Below, one piece after another: positions 11,436 to 25,057 of a DNA stretch of 64,000 nt (position 1 is the first letter of the stretch; every line of letters starts with the position of its first letter). This DNA comes from Henckelia pumila. Taxonomy: Eukaryota; Streptophyta; Magnoliopsida; Lamiales; Gesneriaceae. The stretch covers positions 133,830,930 to 133,894,929 of the forward strand of contig NC_133123.1 in the NCBI RefSeq assembly GCF_033568475.1, given 5' to 3'. A program made the position numbers and the translations under genes. The notes beneath the pieces were generated by a model. The model was not told the DNA's origin, ran no database searches, and worked only from the letters and a program-made list of their open reading frames with translations.

Positions 11436-14400
11436 TTCCCACCACCTTAAAAGGATTTCGTCCTCGAAATCTAAGGTAAACCTCGGGACTATAGTATAAA
11501 CCATTCGTCCAATTCATTAGTAGTTCCGGTTCAAAACATCTGGTCAAATAACCTTCGACAATACCAAACCTCGCTAAACCTGCAAGGTCTGTTCATTCAC
11601 TGAACCACATCAGAACATAAACTCGATTTATAATTCGCACTGATTTCAAACTCGTACGCTTTTAACGATCACTCTGGAAATCACTGCCTTCTTATCAGCA
11701 ATCCTGCGAGAACCGAGTAACACTGCTGACTATCTTCAGTTATCCATCGATAACCGAAACAACATGGCACCTTCGGTCCAAATTACCGACTGTATCAGCC
11801 ACCCTGCCTACAAATCTTAGCGATGACACTCCTGCTAAGATCGTAACTAGCCATCAGCTATTCTCTAGACATGCACGAACTCCATCGCTGCCCACGATAA
11901 AACCAGATACAACACATTGTATTTCACTAGTGTAACGATAACATCGCATCCCTTGACGTTATCGCAAAACTCTAAACAAATCGATCTAGATTTGACTCTC
12001 GGTCAAATCCTAAATATCCCTTTTTCAAGAACTCGTGTGGGTTACTTTTTATCACGAAGGATAAAATTTATCTTCCAAAACAGTACTTTATGCGAATAGA
12101 AATGGCAACTACCGGCCACCAATTTGCAAAGCAATCGCATCACTGCCACCACTCTAACCATCTGAAATCCTTAGACTGATTGCGATAAACTTTGATCTGA
12201 ATCCCGCTATCGTAGATAGCATCTACTTAATCATATTAGTCATCCTTCCATGGATAACAACAAAATCCTGACAATTCCTGGCGTCATAGTACGTACTTTC
12301 AGTACTCACCCTGCCATTGGCCAACGAATGTTCCCAAAGAACAACAACTAGCAAACAGAGATTTCTAACCCCAATTGTGACAAAATCCTTATTCACAATT
12401 TCTTGTCTAAATGCATCCTTCGAGGTCGTCGCCTTGAAATTCACTATCATCCTGCTGAAACTCCCAGATGGACCAACACCATTCTCAGCAGTAGTCTATA
12501 TCAGATGCTTACTTCTATCTCGAAACTAGAAATAGTATCGACGAAAATGATTCGGGTTAATCCTGTTCCAGATAACCAAATCCTTGGCTCCCTAGCTGGG
12601 ATAACCAAACGGATTCAACTAGATCCCGCACAAAATCTATCAATACTAGCGGCAATCCCGCTATCTCAACCTCTCAATGACACATCATATTAGAACGCAC
12701 CGGGATATCAGTGACAACAATCCTGCCAGACTCAGAAACACAAGTCTCAGCTGTTGTCTCATCCCATGAAACAACTAATTCAAACCTGCTAATGTTCATT
12801 GAAATCCATAAGCACTTGTCGAATCGCCTCTCAAGAACAAATCTCTAGAAATCTGCTGGAAGAATCCCAAGCAAAACACTCTGACCAACAGTCCCCAAAA
12901 TTCGTCCACTGACAATCCTGGAACAATCACTGAATCCTATTTCCTCAAACTGGATCAATAATTGCTAATACCAAGCAATGCTCAGATCAAAATCCATCAC
13001 TGGTAGCCAAAGCAACGTTACCAACAACTACGATCACAAGAGCCAACTAATGACCACTTCCGTGATCCGCCGAATCCAAAAGTCTCGATTCCCGCATTCC
13101 TGGAGATCCCTTAGCGACTAAAGAATTTCCTAAATGCACGTGAATCGTTATATCAAAGCATACCATAATTAAAGTACCATTCCCAGTACTTCTTGATTCA
13201 CTATATCCCATCTGTACCGATTGGAATAATCTGATCAATCAAATCGATATACTGTAGCTCTCGCCATGCCTGACGATATCAACCCTAATCAGACAATCAC
13301 TGATCAATGAAACTCTCATGGCTCGATCAATATCGATGATCTCACTGCCACACGTCCGCATATCCCAAATACTTGAAATAAAAAGAATCACAGCTGATTC
13401 AATCACTCATCTTTGACAGAGTCAGACAACAGTTACAAGTAGTCACTAACGCTAAACATGCACCAGTCTAGACATACTATCACTGTCTATCTTCATCCAA
13501 GATGATCATAAGGACTTGTTCAATCCAAGCCGCAATACAAGTCCGAAAATATTTCAACTATCGTTGAACATGCTCCTGATAACTATATCTCTTGCTAAGA
13601 CTGCAACAAATCGAGACTGAGGTTACTTGTCGCGGTGTCCCACCTGAAATCACCACCAAGTGTACACTGGCATAAATCACGCTATCCTCACGCCTCAAAT
13701 AGTCATGTACAATCCTTAGCATCGGATATAATTTATCACTGAAGGAAACCATCAATGCTGAAAACTACTCATCCCCGAGTCAAATGTTTTCAGGAATTTC
13801 ACAAACCCATCTCCTGGATAACCCTTATCACAAGAGTATCCAAATACCGACTAGATCCACTAGTCTAGCAGTATCCAATAGACTAAAACTGTCTGCTCAA
13901 AGTACGCACTCGTCAAGGAAAAATCCCTCCAAGACTGGTCCTTATGACAAAAACTGCAAACCAATATCTCTGACGACAGTCAGACGATATCTAAACCGCT
14001 GATACCTAACCAGGCATCTAATCCAATGTCATATCCCATCGTGACTGTTACCAAAACTCTAGACTAAGTAGCCTTCCCACCGCCAAATCCTGAAGCACAA
14101 AGGCTTCCAGGCATTCTCCGAAGTACGAAATACTCCCAAAGTAACACTTGCATAGGGTCGCGCTCCATCATATCTAGTCATGGTCATAGTCCACAACTCT
14201 TGGCATATACTCGACTTGGTATCCCGATGAAATCCCATCATCACGAAGTCTCAACCTATGAAGGTAAATCAGACTACTGTCCTAAGGAAACGACTTAGAA
14301 CAAAAACTCAAAATTCCAAACAAGATCAATATTCTCATGCCCCCAGATGAATTACCTAATCAATGGCACTAACCCAGTCAAACGACTAATTAGGTCAGCC

Positions 14401-15487
14401 CTAGGAAGACACCTAGACTAACCCCATGTCAATTTGTTACCGCTGGCTTACCCAAAATCCATGAGCTATCCTAGTTGATTACCAATCAACTAATTCCAAG
14501 CCAAACTTTATAAAATTACTTGCAATCAATCACGAATTGCTGAATAAGTAACACATGTATCATTACTTCAAGTTTGTACAATTTCTTTATTACAATCTCA
14601 TGTAATACATACAGTATTCAAAATACAACAAAATGTACATCCAATAACTTGAACTGATACAACCAAATTCTGATGATTCATTACAACTAAAATACTGTTT
14701 ACAAATACATCAATACAGTATTTAAAATTGTCGAACTTGTCTTCACTCCTTGAGCATGAAGCTTCCAATCGACACACGCATCGATACAAGCATACTTCCG
14801 TCCAAGTCTCTCTACATGTCCTCCAGCGAAGAACTCCGGAGAAATGGCACGTGATAGCTAACCAGCTATGCTCTGCGTCAGTGCATGTCAGTCGACTTCT
14901 TCTGCTCACGATCTACCATCAGCGTTCTTCTTGTATCCAAATCATGCTTTTGAACATGAAGTTTTCCGTATGCCTACCAAAAGCATCGATACAAGCATAC
15001 CGGCAAAACCATGTTCTGCACGAGTTTACAGACCTTACGTTCGAAACCTGTCATGCCTTAGACACTCAAGGTATCTCCTGTGAAGGTCTATCTGACAATC
15101 TCTCCAGCTACGAGTGGAGAATCTTCAAGTACTGGAACCACATGGATTACTAAACACCATTCGTTCCAAAAAGCCCTCAGAGGTATCTGACGCGATATAC
15201 TCGATCTTCCCTTCCAATCTTCCCTGGTTGAAATCCATATATTCTTCGATCAACATCCCAATGCATCGAATGATGAACCGTCCACAGCAGTCAGTCTATC
15301 TATCGATATGCTACTACTGGTGTTCTCATCACTGCTGCATTCCTTATAGTAAAGACTTATGCCGCAAACCTCGGCAATGAAAAACCAAATCTTCTTTCGC
15401 TGGGCCTCAATCAATCCTACAAGGATAATCAAGAAGTCTTATTATCAATTTCCTAAGTCCCTTGCATGCAGCTCTGATACCAATAAA
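11436..15487 (-). other. Internal region of element C
   Basis: About 4 kb without recognisable coding sequence; only scattered ORFs of 60-141 codons in mixed frames. Initiator tRNA-Met primer complementarity sits at its right edge (about 15,470-15,482). Confidence 0.7.
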
Positions 15488-16942
15488 TGTAGCGACCCGA
15501 CCCTGTCCACTACCTAATCAGAGTTAAGAGCATAATTAAGTATGCATTAAATAAAATCGCTGCGAAAGACTTAAATACAAGCAGACCGGCAGAATACAAC
15601 CGGCTAACAAACTCGATTTATACAACCCAATCGAATTACTTAGATAAAAACCTACAGCTAAATACTGCTGTCTTCAAGGTCGCTGGCTCCTCCAGGCTCC
15701 TGGTGCTCAATCCTGCACCTACACCTGCCCCGTCGAATAGGGTATCCAGATACACAGAAAATACTGGACGTGAGCTCTAAGCTCAATACGAAAGCACGGA
15801 TAAACATATAATATGATGCATGCAAATGACAGGGTGTCCATATCTGGGATAACTGTATACAACTGCTCAGACTGGCGCCTGGAATATAAGCTCATCACAT
15901 CGGGGTAGCTAACCACTGTGCAAGACCATTCATTCCCGAATCACGGATGCGGACCACGGAGTCCTTCAGGTATCAGTACCTAAGGGTACTCGATATCAAA
16001 CGTCCTAACAGGGCTGAGCAACCCTAACTGGCTCATCTCGAAAGATATACAGATGTACAGGCACAAGATGATATGCACATGCCGCATAACAATAATAACA
16101 TGCAAACACATAAATGCAACATATAAGCATGCATATCCGCTGGAAATCTCAGTCAGTACTTACGTACCTTTCTAAGGCAGTCCTAGTAGTCCCACTCTAG
16201 GTTCCAAGCCTATCATCAAGTCTACAATACAAATATCCATGCATCATTCAATAAGCTCTAAAAGCCTTAACTAAACTATTGCATACTCCTAAATAATTTA
16301 AGGAGACCATTGCTATACCTGCGTCCGTCGTCAGCCCACTGATGGCGACTATCCCGCAACTAGGGCACTCCCCTGCTGCAAATCCACAGCCTCGAACACG
16401 GCTCTACAACATGTGCACTGCTCCGCTACTATGTCAGACACTGTCTGACTATACTAAAACAAATATCCTACTCCAACTCTAGAATAAGAGTACCCAAAGC
16501 CTTAAAATAGGACCACGAGGGCGAGGAGAGAATTCGGAATTGGCAAGAAATGAATGCCTCGGACCTTATATTTATAGGCATCGATCGGAGCTTCCGAACA
16601 TCCTTATCTGCCACATGTCAAAATCTCACTGGTTGACTTCGGATAGGGGTGATCGGAGCTTCCGATCCTGTTCGGAGCTTCCGATCAACCACACGTCATG
16701 GATGACGTAATTCGATCGGAGCTTCCGATCGTTCATCGGAGCTTCCGATCACCTTCGGAGCATCCGATCCTAACTTCGGAGCTTTCGATCTGTCTGACCC
16801 TCCGGACCATTTCTGATCATTTTAGGTCTATTTCCAGGCTCCGTTAATCCATTTAGAAGTCTCTTTAATCACGTTTTACTAAATCTAACATGATCACACG
16901 ATAATTACTCATTATCGTTAATTCTGGATATGGGCCACTACA
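15488..16942 (-). repeat. 5' LTR of element C
   Basis: Matches the 3' LTR. The minus-strand TATA box is at 16567-16576. The dyad array (about 16,580-16,790) has about seven units; the difference from nine reflects a loss of about 66 bp and a gain of about 16 bp. Confidence 0.92.
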
Positions 16943-19235
16943 TAAACGTTCCATCTGTTCCCGACTCTATCAGAAGTGCAGCAATCATCTGTCAAAGAGG
17001 AAAACTGAAGTAGATAAAATAAGAACAAATCATCCAGCTTAAATTCTTAGCTGTTACAATCAATTCTCCGGATAACAATAGAATTCGCAGTCAGATTAAT
17101 CGTCCACTAAAACTCTCTCTCCCAACTCATAATCAGTTCGTACTGCGACGATCAACTTCTATCTTCCAAGACCAGAGCAGATTACGGAAATCTTCCAAGC
17201 AAAGAAAAAGATGCTAGATATTTCGAGCAATAAGATCTCTGTGAGACTCAAATCGGAAACTAACATTGCGTCTCAAGCATCTTCAACTTCTTCGATGCTC
17301 AAGTTAACAAGGAGTTCTTCTGAACAATAATAAGTCTCAACTTTCAATAAGAAGGAGTGCAAAGCACCGAAAGGTCATCAATATCGAAGAAATCAATAAT
17401 ACTGAGGTGTTGTTCAATCTCTCCTTCAATTCAATAAGAACTGGTCTCAAAAATACAAACTAACCAGAAGAACATAATCTGCTGAGTAATCGTCTTCTCA
17501 ACAATAAGAATTCTTCAAAGGATTCGCGATAGAATTCGCTAAATCCAAAAAAATCTTCAAATTCAGATAAGGACGTCGATCCAGATCAATTCATAACAGC
17601 TCTAGTCTTGAGGTATTCAATAAAATTCCATCTTCCTAGAGAAAGATCGAGGAAAAGACAACTCGATCTCAACAAGATTCAGACGTCAAAAGAATAGCAT
17701 AATTGATCGACATGAAAATCTGCGAATAATACTTAAAGAATCTGAAAGATCAATACGGCTCTTCGAAGGATAAGAGATTCATCGATAAAAATACTCAAGA
17801 GCTCATTTACAAATCTCTGAAAGATTCGGTTCAAAGGACTCATAACATCGCAGATGCAATTCCAATTCAATCTGTACGATAAAATTCAAATCGGTCGTAC
17901 TTCATTCTAAATTCGATCTCTGAAACCTCTTCCCTTCAGATTATCAGTCGATGATGTCTGATCTAAAATTAATGTTGAACTCATCCTCTCGACTCAGAGG
18001 CAAATCTGGAATCTCAACTAGAACAACATCAGCAAACTCAACAACTCTGTTAAATCAACCAACACGGCTTATTGAAGACATCATCTGCATACCTCAAACA
18101 TTCCTCCGCACCTTTCTGTAACAAACGGTAATCGACAATTAATAAGAAAGGAATTCTTAACTCAGGAATTCTTACCGGAGGAAAAATCCACTCGTCTATC
18201 ATCTCGGATCCGAATCTGGCAACAATCTGAAATCAACCTCGATTGCCCTGTACTCGGTTAATATACTACATCGATAATATAATCAAAATCTGATAACCGA
18301 AGTATAGTACTGTTTAGTACAATCAACTCCCATCGAAACAAAGTTCAAAAATTCGAACTAAACTCACCGCAACTAATTCAGATACTCAAAAGTAGAGGAA
18401 GTATTAATCTAACTTCTCAAAAAGAAGAAAAGTTGCATCAATATCTAACAGTATAAGAGTCGTAAGACCAAAATCGAACAGTTACCTGCTTCATCATCAT
18501 CAGGAGTAGTTAGAGTCTGTGGATCCTCGCTAAGAGCAAGTACTAAAGCCTGTCGCAGAAACTCAGATTTAAACAACTCTACGAAACGACCAAACCTTGT
18601 TTCTCTAAGGCTTTTTTCTTCGATAACCACCAACTTTTCGCAATGCCTTGCAGTTGGTACTCAACTAACTGAATCCGTCGTTCGTCGGTGAAGTCTAGAG
18701 AATCAAACAACTGACCAATCCCTTCTAATCAGCTTTCACACCCAAACTCAATCTCAGAACTCCTCAGAGTTGAAGGGCTAAATGACTGAAATCTCATCAG
18801 TAATAATTCCATCAGTTCCGGAGTGACATCCATCAGTTCAGTCACAGAACAATTCTGTATAATCGGGTTCGCTACTATTTGAATCATGTTCAAAACTTGC
18901 CGAATAGAAAATCTGATTCAAGAGGATTAGGACACAACGTCTCAATTACATCTATCTGGTGTCCAACAACCTCAGCTGACATACTCATTCGATCTCTAGA
19001 GTATTCAATGCAACCAGTAACCCGAAACAGTTCGTATCTCAATTAATTCATGCTTTAAAATTTAAATCACATATCCAAGTAATTCAAATAATTCTCAATC
19101 ATAAAGCATGCTCGCATATTCTTCAACCATAGAATTAATCAATCACATGCGAGAAATTAAATTCAAGCGGACTCGATCTACCCCGCTCACTTCTAGAAAT
19201 AAAATCCAAAAACTTATCGCTCTGATACCACTTAA
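16943..19235 (-). other. Internal region of element B, 5' part
   Basis: About 2.3 kb with no recognisable gag. One 62-codon minus ORF near 18,445-18,633 (with LRETRFGRFVELF) could be a relic of gag, but this is weak. The primer site TGGTATCAGAGC (minus, about 19,218-19,230) borders the LTR. Confidence 0.65.
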
Positions 19236-21304
19236 TGTGAGGCCTCGATTCTAATCATCTAATTAATTGTAATCCAATCAATGAGCATACAAGCTCCAGG
19301 CATTAAACAAGATAAAAACAAAATTTAATTGCTGTAAACAGTGCTCGCTCGATCGGTAAATTCTACCGATCGAGCGGCCCAAAATCCGGAATTCTTTGCC
19401 CAGACGAATGAAACCCCTCTGCTCGATCGGTTAAACTCTACCGATCGAGCGGGCCAAAAAAAATAAGTTCTCTGTTTTTGAAATCCGGGTGCTCGCTCGA
19501 TCGGTAAAACTCTACCGATCGAGCGAGATGCTCTGTACCAGAAAAGAACTGATTTACTTTAAAAAAATCAAATCCCAACTCAATCAAAACACAATCCATC
19601 AATATACATAAACTTATTCAACATGCATAATCCGTTAAAAGTAGTTCTAGAGTTATACATTCATCCAAACTAATAGAACATGCTTCAATTCTAGGTTTAC
19701 AATACCAAAAAACATAATGAGTTTGAATTCAATTCAACTCCTAAACCAAGGACCTCACTTCTACTCTCTCATCCACCTATCCATGATGTCGCTGGCTCGA
19801 TCCTGCCCCACCTGTTGCCAAGTACACATACAACAAAGACAACAGCCGGATAATCCGATGAGAATTGATATTCCCAGTAAAAGAGACTAGCATATAAAAA
19901 CATGTAAATATACCACACATGATATATATCAAATCCCACATATTCTTCAAGTAAGTCATTCAATTGTGGAATTAAAATGTTATGCATGACTTTTAAAACT
20001 TTTGGATTATCAGACTCAGATAATCAAATGGAATTCTTCTCTTCTTTTCTTCTGTTGGGATCCTGAGGTTAAAATATCCAACAATCCCACCGAACTCCCC
20101 TTTCGAGGTGGACGAGGTATATTTTAATCCTCTAAACTCCATAGCATTATAGTGAGTTAATCAACACTTGTAGTAAATCGCCTACCAAGGCCACTCACCT
20201 ATAATCTCCAGATCGTCTAATTCAAAATGAATAATCAATCGTCTCAATATGAATGCATATGTAATCTAATGCATTCAAATATAAATTCAATCATAAATTC
20301 ATATAAGCATATAAACATGCAAGTATGTGATTTCTTCTAGGACACTCGAATCAATCCGGATTCGAGTTAATCGTCCTATTCTATTCCAAAGTCGTCTTAT
20401 ACCTTATTCGCTTCGAAGGTGCTTCAATCTGAAAATCAATAATAAGGATAATAATCAATATCCAATCAATTCATTCAAAACTCAATCAAACTTCTTCGAT
20501 CGATAGATAATAAAATCGATACTGTACCGACTTCAATCTTCCAAACTGACCAAAGCTGCTATCTCGCAACTCTGTTGACTTCACTTCAATCTATCAGAAG
20601 AAGTCATAAGGATCAATATCGACATCAAAAGCTCAATCAAACTCGATATGATCAAAACATCACAACGATATCCAAAACTCAAACTGACGGCATAATGGCT
20701 AAAAAACTGATCAAACCGAAAATGCAGATAGCAATTCAACAATCCAATAAACTCATAATCATCTCAATATCATCAAAACAATTCAAATCCTTCAAATCTA
20801 AAAGCTCCATTTTCGAAATTTCACAACAAAAATCATATCAATTCCAATCGTCGTTAGATCTTCGAACCGTCTTAGATATACTATCACAGCTATCTCATAT
20901 TCATCCTCTCCGAATATAAATCAATTCTAAAGACATCCAAAAATTCAAACCTCGCAGAATCGAAAGAAACTTAATTCTAAACGGAGCACTCAAGACAGTG
21001 ATCGTCACTATGCCTTCGGATAAAAAAAAAACTATCGAACGGATCGATCAAAAATGGAAATCCCAAAGCTTGAAATTGAAAGGGGCGATTTCCATGGTGG
21101 AGGCGAGATGGAGGAAGAAGATGGAGTGGAAAGAAAGAGTCAAATACATGCTTAAATATCTAATAAATCCATTTATTGCATTTTAGTCCCTGAAAATTCT
21201 AAAAATTGCATTCTAGTTCCTGATCCAAATCGAATCGGCCCTCGACTTCTAAAATCTCTGATTATCTCAAATAAAGTCCATTAATATAATTTTGGGGCGT
21301 TACA
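19236..21304 (-). repeat. 5' LTR of element B
   Basis: Full-length match to 5975-8041. The three hairpin dyads recur at about 19,343-19,375, 19,421-19,450 and 19,491-19,527. Confidence 0.92.
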
Positions 21305-21309
21305 TGCAA

Positions 21310-22967
21310 CCTCCATCAAGAAAGCCCAAGTGCAGCAAACAATTGACTTGATACGTGATAGTTTATTATGGGAAGTGAATGGGTCAAAGATTATTTTTGA
21401 AGAAGAACTTGATTCTTTTGAGGAATTACAGCTGGAAGATCTCGCATATGCACCATCACAGTTAGAGGCTCACCAACCTCAGGTTCAAGATCCGTTAGAG
21501 GAAGTGAACTTGGGAGATTTGGATAATCCGAAACCTGTATATGTTAGTGCGTTGCTCACTGATGAGTTGAAGATCATGATGAAAGAATTATTGGAATAAT
21601 TTCAAGATTGTTTTGCTTGGAGTTATGAAGACATGCCAGGGTTGGATCGGCATTTGGTGGAACATTGTCTTCCTATCAAAGACGATTTCAAACCGTACAA
21701 ACAACCATCAAGGCGAATGTCTAAAGAAGTAGAAACAAAGGTAAAGGATGAAATAGAGAAATTGTTGAAAGCAGGGTTCATTAGACCAATTAGATATGCG
21801 GAATGACTGTCAAATGTAGTTTCTGTAATTAAAAAGAATGGGAAATTGAGAGTTTGTATTGATTTCAGGGATCTTAATAGAGCCACTCCAAAAGATGTAT
21901 ATGTGATGCCAATAACAGATATGCTCATTGACTCCGTAGCCAACAATGAATTGTTGTCTTTTATGGATGGTTATTCTGGGTATAACCAAATAAAAATTGA
22001 TGAAAAAGATACCTCAAAGACTGCTTTTAGATGTCCAGGAGCTATTGGTACTTTCGAATGGCTTGTGATGCCGTTTGGATTAAAGAACGCTGGTGCAACG
22101 TACCAAAGGGCAATGAATGCAATATAACATGATATGATTAACCACTTCATTGAAGTATATATCGATGATATTGTGGTGAAATCAAGAAAATCAGAAGATC
22201 ATGTGGAGCATTTGAGGAAGAGTTTCGAAAGGATGCGGAAACATAATCTAAAGTTAAATCCAATAAAATGTTCCATTGGAGTTAAAGCTGGGAACTTCCT
22301 GGGGTTCTTGGTGCACCAGCGTGGCGTTGAAGTGGATCAAAATAAGTCTAACGCCATTCTAGAGGCTAAGCTTCCAAAGAGTAAAAAGGAACTACAGAGG
22401 TTCTTGGGCCAGGCAAATTACTTAAGAAGATTCATTTCGAATCTGGCAGGTAAAACTAAAGAATTTTCCCAGTTATTAAAGCTCAAGGAAACTGACGAAT
22501 TCATGTGGGAAATTCATCCCCAAGAAGCGTTTGAGAGAATAAAGGAATATTTATCCAAACCACCAATATTGATGCCTCCAAGGTATGGAGTTCCTTTGAA
22601 ATTATATATTATAGCCGCTCCGAAATCAATAGGGTGTTTGTTAGCCCAAAACAATGAAGAAAATAAAGAGCAGTCTATATATTATTTAAGTCGTTCACTC
22701 CATGAGGTGGAATGTAAATATTCTGCTATTGAAAAATTGTGTTTGACTCTGTTCTATGCATGTACTAAATTGAGACATTATTTAATTCAGTCAACTGTAT
22801 TTGTTATGTCAAAAACTGATTTGGTCAAATACATGCTAAGTAGACCGGTGTTATCAGGAAGAATTGGCAAATGGTCATTAGCATTAACAGAGTTTACATT
22901 ATTGCCCTCAAAAGTCCATAAAGGGACAGGATATTGCAGATTTCTTAGCCCATCATCCAGGTTCTGA
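21310..22967 (+). CDS. Element A reverse transcriptase and first RNase H (fossil)
   Basis: After the B insertion, pol resumes. Recognisable motifs are VCIDFRDLN, the LLSFMDGYSGYNQI stretch, MPFGLKNAGATYQ, the catalytic YIDDIVVKS, and the connection and RNase H region with YYLSRSLHEVE. In the family this copies RNA to DNA and degrades the RNA strand. The region is broken and is not continuous as one frame. Confidence 0.88.
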
Positions 22968-22986
22968 TGAGTCAATACCAGAAGAA

Positions 22987-23550
22987 GTGGAAATCCCTGT
23001 GTATGAGATCGAAGAACCTCCATGGATATTGAAATTTGATGGGTCTAGCACTGAAGGAACTGCGGGTGCAGGCATAGTAATTATATCTCCAACTGGAATA
23101 AAAACAGCCTTGTCCTTTAATCTGGATCCTTGTACTAACAATCAAGCCGAATATGAAGCATTAGTCATTGGGTTGGAGGTGCTCAAAGATTTACGGGAAA
23201 AGAATGTTCAAGTAATTGGAGACTCACAGTTGATACTCCGGCAGGTAGCGGGGGAATATAAATGTATGAGTCTATCATTGACTCCCTATTTTGCGGCCGC
23301 TTCCCAGCTGGCTGATGATTTTGAGGAGATAAAATTTCAATATGTACCACGACAGCAAAATTGGGAGGCCAATGAATTAGCGCAAATTGCTTCGGGTTTG
23401 AGATTGTCTGAGGAACTCACCCATCGATTAGTGTTAATTCAGAAAAGGAATCATCCTTCCATCATGCAAAGAGGATTACAAATTGAGACTTTTGACGTGG
23501 ATGTTAATTTGGCAGGCGATTGGAGAGAGGAACTGAAAGAAGCCTTATAG
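22987..23550 (+). CDS. Element A archaeal-type RNase H
   Basis: A second, complete-looking RNase H follows the usual one. It has LKFDGSSTEGTAGAGIVI (first Asp), NNQAEYEALVIGLEVL (Glu), VIGDSQLILRQVAG (Asp) and QNWEANELAQIASG. This extra domain is characteristic of the Tat lineage. Confidence 0.85.
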   Translation: MEIPVYEIEEPPWILKFDGSSTEGTAGAGIVIISPTGIKTALSFNLDPCTNNQAEYEALVIGLEVLKDLREKNVQVIGDSQLILRQVAGEYKCMSLSLTPYFAAASQLADDFEEIKFQYVPRQQNWEANELAQIASGLRLSEELTHRLVLIQKRNHPSIMQRGLQIETFDVDVNLAGDWREELKEAL

Positions 23551-23633
23551 TTCCCCGAGAAACCAATTCCTTACAATGTGAGGATGAAAGTTCTTAATTA
23601 TATACTGGTAGAAGGTGATTATATAGGAAAGGA

Positions 23634-24781
23634 TTGGATGGGTTGTTGTTAAGATGCATTGGGTTCCCGGAGGCAATGGAAGTCATGAAACAAGTTCATG
23701 AAGGAGTATGTGGTGCACATCAATCAGGAATTAAGATGAGATGGCTCGTGAGGAGGTATGGGTATTATTGGACATCAATGTTGAGGGATTGCATTAGATA
23801 CTCTAAAGGATGTCAACCTTGCCAAAGACATGGCAATATCCAACGAGTTCCTGCTGATGAAATGTATGCCATTATAAAACCATGGACGTTTCGAGGTTGG
23901 GCTATAGATTTGATCGGGAAAATTTACCCATCTTCATCTAAAGGCCATAATTTCATTATTGTGGCTACAGATTTCTTTACTAAATGGGTGGAGGCTATAC
24001 CATTGAAAAAAGTGGAACAAAAAGACGTGATTGATTTTATCAAGGAGCACATCATACATCGATTTGGTATACCAAAATCTATTATTATAGATCAAGGAAC
24101 CATGTTTATAGGGTCGGAAGTCAAGGATTTTGCAGCAGATTATGGCATTAAGTTACACTGTTCTTCGCCATATTACCCTCAGGCCAATGGGCAAGCAAAA
24201 TCCTCTAATAAAGTGTTGATTCAAATCTTGCAGAAAATGATGAAAGACAATCCAAGGGATTGGCCTAGGCTATTATCTGAAACTTTGTGGCGTACAGAAC
24301 ATCAAAGAGAACCGCAACCGGGGTGAGTCCTTTTGCATTGGCTTATGGGCATGAAGAAGTATTGCCTATGGAGATCATGGTTCCGTCATTACGAATAGCT
24401 ATGCAAAATCATTTGATTCCGAAAGCATACAGTGAAGCCATGATCTCAGAGTTAGAGGATCTCGATGATACACGAATGCAAGCTCTCAATAGCCTCATGC
24501 TCCAAAAAGAAAAGGTGGCTCGGAGTTACAATAAACGGGTTAGAAAAAAGTCATTTCATGAAGGAGACCTGGTTTGGAAAGTCATACTACCTGTGGGAAT
24601 TAAGGATAAAGAATTGGGAAAATGGTCACCAAATTGGGAAGGACCATTTAAAGTTCATCGAGTTTTGGACGAAAACGCTTATTGGCTAGCCAGTGTAGAA
24701 GGGGAACCTCATAAACGATGCATCAATGGCAGATATCTGAAGCAATACATTCCTAGTATGAGAGAGAAACGTGCTCTCTAA
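23634..24781 (+). CDS. Element A integrase region (fossil)
   Basis: Zinc-binding His/Cys text (VHEGVCGAHQSG ... GCQPCQRHG), then the catalytic core with WAIDLIGKI, FTKWVEAIPLKK, IIDQGTMFIGSEV and CSSPYYPQANGQA, then a C-terminal part with GDLVWKV and WSPNWEGPFKVHRV. In the family it inserts the DNA copy into the genome. Part of a broken element. Confidence 0.87.
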
Positions 24782-25057
24782 GTAATGTAGAGTGCCTGTA
24801 AATGCCATTTTTGTAATTATCAGGCTAAATTATGGCCGAGTGTTTGTAAATAAATAAAACAATTGAATTTGCAGGAATGATTGCATAAGATAATTAACGA
24901 TAAATGGTCACTTAGACCATTAGTTTAAACCGGAGAAGAAACTTAAATGTTCAAAAGCAGGCGTTTTAGCAACAAAAAGAAATATTGTTTTCTCCATGAA
25001 ACAGTGAAATTAACCTAGTGCGGCTGCCAATTCTTCCCACCTCTGTTTACATTCTAG
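24782..25057 (+). other. Element A untranslated stretch between pol and the antisense gene
   Basis: AT-rich, no ORF. It separates the convergent ends of pol (plus) and the accessory gene (minus). Confidence 0.5.

Larger units (their letters stand above)
9939..16942 (-). mobile_element. Retrotransposon C: non-coding LTR element nested in B
   Basis: Bounded by LTRs of 1497 bp (left) and 1455 bp (right), flanked by TAAAC (9934-9938 and 16943-16947). Orientation is minus: the tRNA-Met primer site TGGTATCAGAGC lies beside the right LTR and a purine-rich tract (AAGGTGGTGGGAA) beside the left LTR. The 4.05-kb interior has only scattered short ORFs. Next to the 3' LTR the minus strand reads FRGRNPFKVVGM, the common relic end of chromovirus polyproteins. 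LTR divergence is about 2.3 percent apart from two repeat-length changes, the lowest of the three nested elements. Confidence 0.9.
5975..21304 (-). mobile_element. Retrotransposon B: large non-coding LTR element nested in A
   Basis: Bounded by LTRs of about 2.07 kb and flanked by TGCAA (5970-5974 and 21305-21309). Orientation is minus: TGGTATCAGAGC, matching the 3' end of initiator tRNA-Met, lies next to the right LTR, and a purine tract (GAGGGGGAGAAT) lies next to the left LTR. Without nested element C its internal DNA is about 4.2 kb and shows no recognisable gag or pol. It fits the LARD type (large, non-autonomous). Just inside the 3' LTR the minus strand reads FEDEI, a tail typical of Tekay/Del-type chromovirus polyproteins, hinting at its ancestry. 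The LTRs differ by about 3 percent. Confidence 0.9.
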
